A DNA stretch of 9,398 nt from DATDAW01 sp036524675. Its GTDB lineage: Bacteria; Verrucomicrobiota; Verrucomicrobiia; Chthoniobacterales; DASVRZ01. Position numbers and translations under genes: made by a program. Below the pieces are notes generated by a model, which did not search any database, was not told the origin of the DNA, and saw nothing but the letters and a program-made list of their open reading frames with translations. Positions 5,543-9,398 of the stretch are shown piece by piece; position 1 is the stretch's first letter; every line of letters begins with the position of its first letter. The DNA lies in NCBI GenBank assembly GCA_036524675.1, contig DATDBU010000085.1:1-9398 (forward strand), given 5' to 3'.

Positions 5543-6961
5543 TTAGAGCAACGAGTCGCACAATCGGGCTAGGTTCTGCAGGACCTTGGAGGATGTCCTG
5601 CGTTTTCTCCATTCTTCAAGATAAAGCTCGTCGCTGTCCCGAATGCAACGATCCTGGATTGCGCGCAACCTAGCGACCACGATTCGATCGTAGACCAGCA
5701 AGCTGGACTCGGCATTCAGAGCAAATGATCGAATATCGATGTTTGTCGAGCCAATGAGCGCAACGTCATGGTCGACTCTGAGATGTTTGGCGTGCAAAAA
5801 ATGGGGGCGATACAGGTGTATGTGAACTCCGGCAGTCAAAATTTCTTCGTAGTAGGATCGCTGCGCGAACTGACTCAACACCTGATTTGCCTGTTTGGAG
5901 ACGATCAAATGCACGTCCACGCCGCGGCGGGCGGCCGATTGCATCGCTTGCAAGAAAGGTTCGTCCGGAACGAAATAGGGAGTGATCAGAGTGACGTTCT
6001 CGCGGGCCGAATACAGGAGCTCGAGCATCAGTTCCTTGCCGTTTTCCCGTTGATACCCCGGGCCGCTCGGCACCATTTGTGCCGGTGACCTTCCGATCGG
6101 AGGCACGGGCGACAAATATTCCTCCTCGGAAAGCACAAAACCGGTTTCGAAAAAATAGTCGGAGAGAATCATCGCCTGCATTTGCGTGACGACCGGACCG
6201 GTTACACGCGCAACGAGTTCTTCGTTCGGGTGATCCCGGATAAAATAAGGGTCGACGATGTTCTGGGAACCGATATGTCCGATGCGGCCATCGATCACGG
6301 CCAGTTTGCGATGGTTTCGGAGATCGAAGCGTGCGGCGTTTCGACGCAAGAACCCGGCGCGCATTAGGGGGACCAGCTCCACCCCGGCGGCTTTAAGCGC
6401 GCGATGAAATCGATCAATTCCGCGCCGTGATCCAACGGCGTCCGCCATGAGGCGGCAGACGACGTTACGTTTTTGAGCGCGAATCAGGGCGGCGGTAAAT
6501 TTCTCCCCGACAGCATCTGCACCGAAGATGTAGGTTTGGAGGTGAACGTGATGCTGCGCCGATTCGATATCGTCGAGCAGCCGGTTAAGCGATCCTCCGT
6601 AGGCTTCGAGGAGCTCTACGTCATTACCTCCGAAGACCTTAAAATCGCCGAGCGATTCAGCGATTTCTGGAATTCTTGCCAGAGTGGGGGGCAGTGAGGG
6701 AGTCGCGAGCAGGCCGGGATGCAGTTCGTCCTGCTCATCGCGAATCCGAACGGAGGCGCGCTGTTGATCTCTTAAGCGTCTACGTGGTAGGTAGATACGC
6801 CCGAGGAGCATGTAGAGAATCAGCCCCGGCAGCGGCAAAAGAAAAATGAGTAACAACCATGTTCGCGACGCCGCCGCGCTCCGGTGCTGCGGCACGTAGA
6901 ACAGCATGATGATCCGAATGATCCATTCGCTATAGAGATAAAGGACACTCCAGTGCGGCAC
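5543..6961 (-). CDS. cls: Cardiolipin synthase (phospholipase D superfamily)
   Basis: Cls joins two phosphatidylglycerol molecules to cardiolipin and glycerol at the inner membrane. The 472-residue product has the full bacterial layout. Two N-terminal membrane helices (about 5-23 and 33-53, with the LLIFLLPLPGLILYMLLGR signature) are followed by two phospholipase D halves. HKD motif 1 is H217-R-K219-LAVI-D224 and motif 2 is H390-A-K392-HLRV-D397, each followed by a GSxN element (GSQN 231-234, GSTN 404-407). Both catalytic histidines are present. The length and the typical C-terminal region (about 450 on, containing WRKRRTSSK) fit the family. The start codon is GTG at 6961: it is the only start that preserves both membrane helices, with no Shine-Dalgarno site. 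It follows argG on the same strand but is separated by 135 nt carrying a hairpin, so it probably has its own promoter. Confidence 0.93.
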   Translation of the reverse strand: MPHWSVLYLYSEWIIRIIMLFYVPQHRSAAASRTWLLLIFLLPLPGLILYMLLGRIYLPRRRLRDQQRASVRIRDEQDELHPGLLATPSLPPTLARIPEIAESLGDFKVFGGNDVELLEAYGGSLNRLLDDIESAQHHVHLQTYIFGADAVGEKFTAALIRAQKRNVVCRLMADAVGSRRGIDRFHRALKAAGVELVPLMRAGFLRRNAARFDLRNHRKLAVIDGRIGHIGSQNIVDPYFIRDHPNEELVARVTGPVVTQMQAMILSDYFFETGFVLSEEEYLSPVPPIGRSPAQMVPSGPGYQRENGKELMLELLYSARENVTLITPYFVPDEPFLQAMQSAARRGVDVHLIVSKQANQVLSQFAQRSYYEEILTAGVHIHLYRPHFLHAKHLRVDHDVALIGSTNIDIRSFALNAESSLLVYDRIVVARLRAIQDRCIRDSDELYLEEWRKRRTSSKVLQNLARLCDSLL

Positions 6962-7025
6962 GTGAAGGTTATACAGGAATCACAGGAGAAATCAGAAACG
7001 CATTTGTGCCGACAAAAGTTTTTAG

Positions 7026-7091
7026 GGTTCAGGATTCAGTTTTCAGAAACCCAGTGAGCTGTCGGAGTCCGCCTGGGAATCACTGAAAACT
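7026..7091. repeat. Tandem TTCAG heptamers leading into a long imperfect hairpin, possible argG terminator
   Basis: Three heptamers of the form NNTTCAG follow one another (GGTTCAG 7026-7032, GATTCAG 7033-7039, TTTTCAG 7040-7046). The last one is also the left arm of an inverted repeat: AGTTTTCAG (7038-7046) pairs perfectly with CTGAAAACT (7083-7091), and inside it CCCAG (7050-7054) pairs with CTGGG (7073-7077). The right arm begins 5 nt after the argG stop codon, so on the minus strand the hairpin directly follows argG and could end its transcript. Its tandem-plus-inverted layout is also typical of dispersed intergenic repeats. Confidence 0.5.
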
Positions 7092-7096
7092 TTCCC

Positions 7097-8386
7097 TTAC
7101 TTCCCGTGCACCTGCGCCGCGACTTTTAAACGCAACGCATTCAAGCGGATAAACCCGGTCGCGTCCGATTGATTGTAGGCCTGCGTCGGGTCGGCCTCCA
7201 TCGTGGCGATATGCGGATTGTATAGGCTCACCGGGCTCTTGCGACCGGCGGTGATGATGTTGCCTTTGTACAGTTTCAACCGCGTCGAGCCCGTAACGTT
7301 TTTCTGCGATTCCGTAACAAGTGCCTGCAAGGCAAAGCGTTCCGGCGCATACCAGAAGCCATTGTAGACAAGTTCGGCATACTTCGGCTGCAATCCGTCA
7401 CGGATGCGCATCACTTCGCGATCCATCGTAATCGTCTCCACCTGCCGATGCGCCGCATACAAGATCGCGCCACCCGGCGTCTCGTAAACGCCCCGGCTTT
7501 TCATGCCAACAAAACGATTCTCCACCAGATCGACGCGGCCGACGCCGTTGCGTCCGCCGAGGCGGTTCAGCACGCGCATGATCCACAACGGACTCAGCAA
7601 AATCAGCCCATCGGCACTGCGCTTGAGATTCTCACCATATTTGAAACTCTCGAGAACTTCTTCGACGCCTTCGCCCCCCAGGGTCGTGCAGATTCCTTTT
7701 TCAAAACCGAGCTCGACGATTTCCGGATGATCAGGGGCGTCCTCGGGTGATACGCTCAGTTTATACATATCCTTCATCTCCGGCGCACTGGCGTCGAACC
7801 AGGGATCTTCCAGAATGCCGCTCTCAAAGCTTATGTGCAGGAGGTTGCGGTCCATGGAGTACGATTTCTTGGCGCTTGCCGCGACCGGGATCTTATTCGC
7901 CTCGGCGTAAGCGATCATCTCCGCCCGGCCCGGAAATTGTTCCCGGAAGCGTTCCTGCCGCCACGGCGCGATGACCTCGATATCCGGAGCCAGCGACGCT
8001 ACCGTTAGCTCAAAGCGCACCTGATCGTTTCCTTTTCCAGTCGCCCCGTGGGCAACGGCATTCGCATTCTCGGCGCGCGCGATCTCGATCATCCGTTTCG
8101 CAATGAGCGGCCGCGCGATGCTGGTGCCGAGGTAGTATTGGTTTTCGTAGAGCGCCCCCGCCTGAACCATGGGGAAAATGAAATCCCGGGCAAACTCCTC
8201 GCGGAGATCGTCGATAAAACATTTCGACGCGCCCGTGTTGAGCGCTTTCGTTTCGAGACCGTCGAGCTCTTCCTCCTGGCCGATATCTGCACAAAATGCG
8301 AGCACCTCGGCGGAATAAGTCTGGCGCAGCCAATTGAGCAGCACGGAAGTATCGAGTCCACCGGAGTATGCGACGACAATTTTCAT
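7097..8386 (-). CDS. argG: Argininosuccinate synthase
   Basis: ArgG condenses citrulline and aspartate with ATP to give argininosuccinate, the penultimate step of arginine synthesis, in the cytoplasm. The N-terminal ATP-pyrophosphatase loop AYSGGLDTS is at 6-14. Further family signatures are YYLGTSIARP (84-93) and the substrate site HGATGKGNDQVRFE (113-126). SYSMDRNLLHISFESG (175-190), GRVDLVENRFVGMKSRG (283-299) and YETPGGAIL (301-309) follow. The protein has 429 residues, longer than the roughly 400 of the common bacterial form. The extra length lies largely around 235-262, where the usual short link between the FEKG strand and the LSPxxxxxxLN helix is expanded. All catalytic motifs are intact. 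ATG 8386 is right at the first beta strand, as expected. It diverges from the TauE-family gene across about 50 nt, which must hold both promoters. Confidence 0.97.
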   Translation of the reverse strand: MKIVVAYSGGLDTSVLLNWLRQTYSAEVLAFCADIGQEEELDGLETKALNTGASKCFIDDLREEFARDFIFPMVQAGALYENQYYLGTSIARPLIAKRMIEIARAENANAVAHGATGKGNDQVRFELTVASLAPDIEVIAPWRQERFREQFPGRAEMIAYAEANKIPVAASAKKSYSMDRNLLHISFESGILEDPWFDASAPEMKDMYKLSVSPEDAPDHPEIVELGFEKGICTTLGGEGVEEVLESFKYGENLKRSADGLILLSPLWIMRVLNRLGGRNGVGRVDLVENRFVGMKSRGVYETPGGAILYAAHRQVETITMDREVMRIRDGLQPKYAELVYNGFWYAPERFALQALVTESQKNVTGSTRLKLYKGNIITAGRKSPVSLYNPHIATMEADPTQAYNQSDATGFIRLNALRLKVAAQVHGK

Positions 8387-8436
8387 AGGGACCGTTGTCT
8401 TACGTTGGGTCCGCGTGCGAGTCTAGTCACTTTCCT

Positions 8437-9189
8437 GTGACTTCTTTAAGCGACCTTTCCACAGTGCAATGGCTGATGGCGATTGTTGCCGCCACCGCGC
8501 TTGGCATGTCCAAAAGCGGCATCGCCGGCGCGTCCATCGTCGGCATTTTGCTCATGACCAGCATTTTCCCGGCGCGGGCCTCCACGGGGATCATTTTGCC
8601 AATGTTAATTGCTGCCGATTTCATGGCTTGCGGCGCTTACTGGAAGAACGCGAAATGGCGGCACGTTTTCAGGCTCCTGCCGCCGGCTGTCGTGGGCGTG
8701 GTGCTCGGTTCGCTTTTGATGCAAGTGATCCCGGGAGATCAATACCGGCATGTCATCGGCTGGATCATCCTCGTGATGGTCATATTACAGGCTCTGAAAT
8801 TGAGATATCGGGACTTCTCTCCGCCGTTGTTTCATCAATGGCCGTTCGCCGTGACCATGGCCATCCTTGCAGGCGCGACAACAATGATGGCCAACGCGGC
8901 CGGTCCGGTCATGGCGCTGTATTTGACGGTCGTGGACCTGCCGAAAGTCGAGTTCGTGGCCACCGGCGCCTTCTTTTTCCTCGTGATCAACCTCGTCAAA
9001 GCGCCTTTCAGTTGGAGTCAGGGGCTCATCACTGGGCAAACCCTACTCTTCAACGCCATGATGATTCCGGCCATCGCGGCCGGCGTCTGGGTAGGAAAAT
9101 GGATCGTTGTTCGCCTGTCCCAGCGTGTGTTTGAGATCCTGATCGTGGCGTTTTCGGCGATCGCCGCCATCCGCCTGATTTGGCCCTGA
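8437..9189 (+). CDS. TauE/SafE-family permease (putative sulfite/organosulfur or anion exporter)
   Basis: This gives about 250 residues of mostly hydrophobic sequence with seven to eight predicted membrane helices, the size and pattern of the TauE/SafE (TSUP) family. The two family half-repeat motifs are visible: GMSKSGIAG (23-31) with FPARASTGIILPML after the first helices, and TMMANAAGPVMALYL (149-163) at the start of the second half. Characterised members move sulfite, sulfoacetate or other small anions; the substrate here is not predictable and no sulfur gene is nearby. Start choice: the frame is open from a TTG at 8395, but GTG 8437 gives the normal short N-terminus just ahead of the first helix (LSTVQWLMAIVA), while an internal ATG at 8476 would cut into that helix. 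The 3' end lies 78 nt before the tRNA. Confidence 0.85.
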   Translation: MTSLSDLSTVQWLMAIVAATALGMSKSGIAGASIVGILLMTSIFPARASTGIILPMLIAADFMACGAYWKNAKWRHVFRLLPPAVVGVVLGSLLMQVIPGDQYRHVIGWIILVMVILQALKLRYRDFSPPLFHQWPFAVTMAILAGATTMMANAAGPVMALYLTVVDLPKVEFVATGAFFFLVINLVKAPFSWSQGLITGQTLLFNAMMIPAIAAGVWVGKWIVVRLSQRVFEILIVAFSAIAAIRLIWP

Positions 9190-9222
9190 TAAAGACCGAT
9201 AAAATTTTTTTTGAAAACGGAA

Positions 9223-9250
9223 TTGCACTACGAGCAATCCCACCTACATT
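9223..9250 (+). promoter_or_regulatory. Possible sigma-70 promoter for the initiator tRNA
   Basis: TTGCAC (9223-9228) and TACATT (9245-9250) are separated by 16 nt and match the -35 and -10 consensus at 4 of 6 positions each. Transcription would begin near 9257, about 11 nt before the mature tRNA 5' end. A run of eight T at 9205-9212 lies just upstream and could belong to the end of the permease transcript, but no GC-rich stem precedes it. Confidence 0.4.
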
Positions 9251-9267
9251 TGCTTTCCTCAATCAAA

Positions 9268-9344
<77 letters not shown>

Positions 9345-9398
9345 ATTTCAACAAAGGCTGGTAGTGCGTGGGATTACGGGATCGAGAACCGGTTAACT

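Noticed and set aside
8048..8440. A 130-codon plus-strand frame opposite the argG start
   Set aside because: It mirrors the highly conserved argG coding sequence and has no independent support.
9155..9212. Intrinsic terminator for the permease at the T run
   Set aside because: The T run at 9205-9212 lacks a preceding GC-rich hairpin; the GGCGATCGCC palindrome near 9156 is inside the coding region and too far away.

Overview
The window looks like a GC-rich, Gram-negative-type bacterial chromosome. My best guess is Verrucomicrobiota. The reasons are a protein with tandem GYF_2 (DUF4339-type) domains, secreted TPR and LysM proteins close to proC, and an almost complete lack of Shine-Dalgarno sequences. 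The assignment is an inference, because no rRNA or strong lineage marker is present.

Region 1 (about 1-1520) is accessory DNA. It opens with the catalytic 3' end of a group II intron (domains V and VI); the rest of the intron, including any reverse transcriptase gene, lies off the left edge. Next comes a decayed reading frame with a DUF6883-like segment, then an intact type II toxin-antitoxin pair of the ParE/RelE toxin class (873-1351). A compact hairpin follows, and then a roughly 53-codon minus-strand remnant that looks like the C-terminal tail of a transposase. This remnant directly abuts the first chromosomal gene.

Region 2 (1521-5523) is ordinary chromosome. A secreted alpha/beta hydrolase on the minus strand diverges from a plus-strand run: proC (proline biosynthesis), a secreted TPR protein coupled to proC by an ATGA overlap, a LysM protein of the cell envelope, a tandem GYF_2/coiled-coil protein, and a small GlsB/YeaQ-family membrane protein. 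The TPR and LysM proteins point to the envelope or periplasm; only the proC-TPR link is strongly supported as an operon.

Region 3 (5543-9398) holds a minus-strand cardiolipin synthase with two HKD motifs, a repeat/hairpin, minus-strand argG (arginine biosynthesis), a divergent plus-strand TauE/SafE permease, and an initiator tRNA-fMet with encoded CCA and its own plausible promoter.

I found no convincing new defence or biosynthetic system. The most interesting items are the group II intron end and transposase tail flanking the toxin-antitoxin pair, a short upstream reading frame that carries the only good ribosome binding site in the window, an extra segment in ArgG, a heptamer-repeat hairpin after argG, and an initiator tRNA lacking one of the three usual G-C pairs in its anticodon stem.
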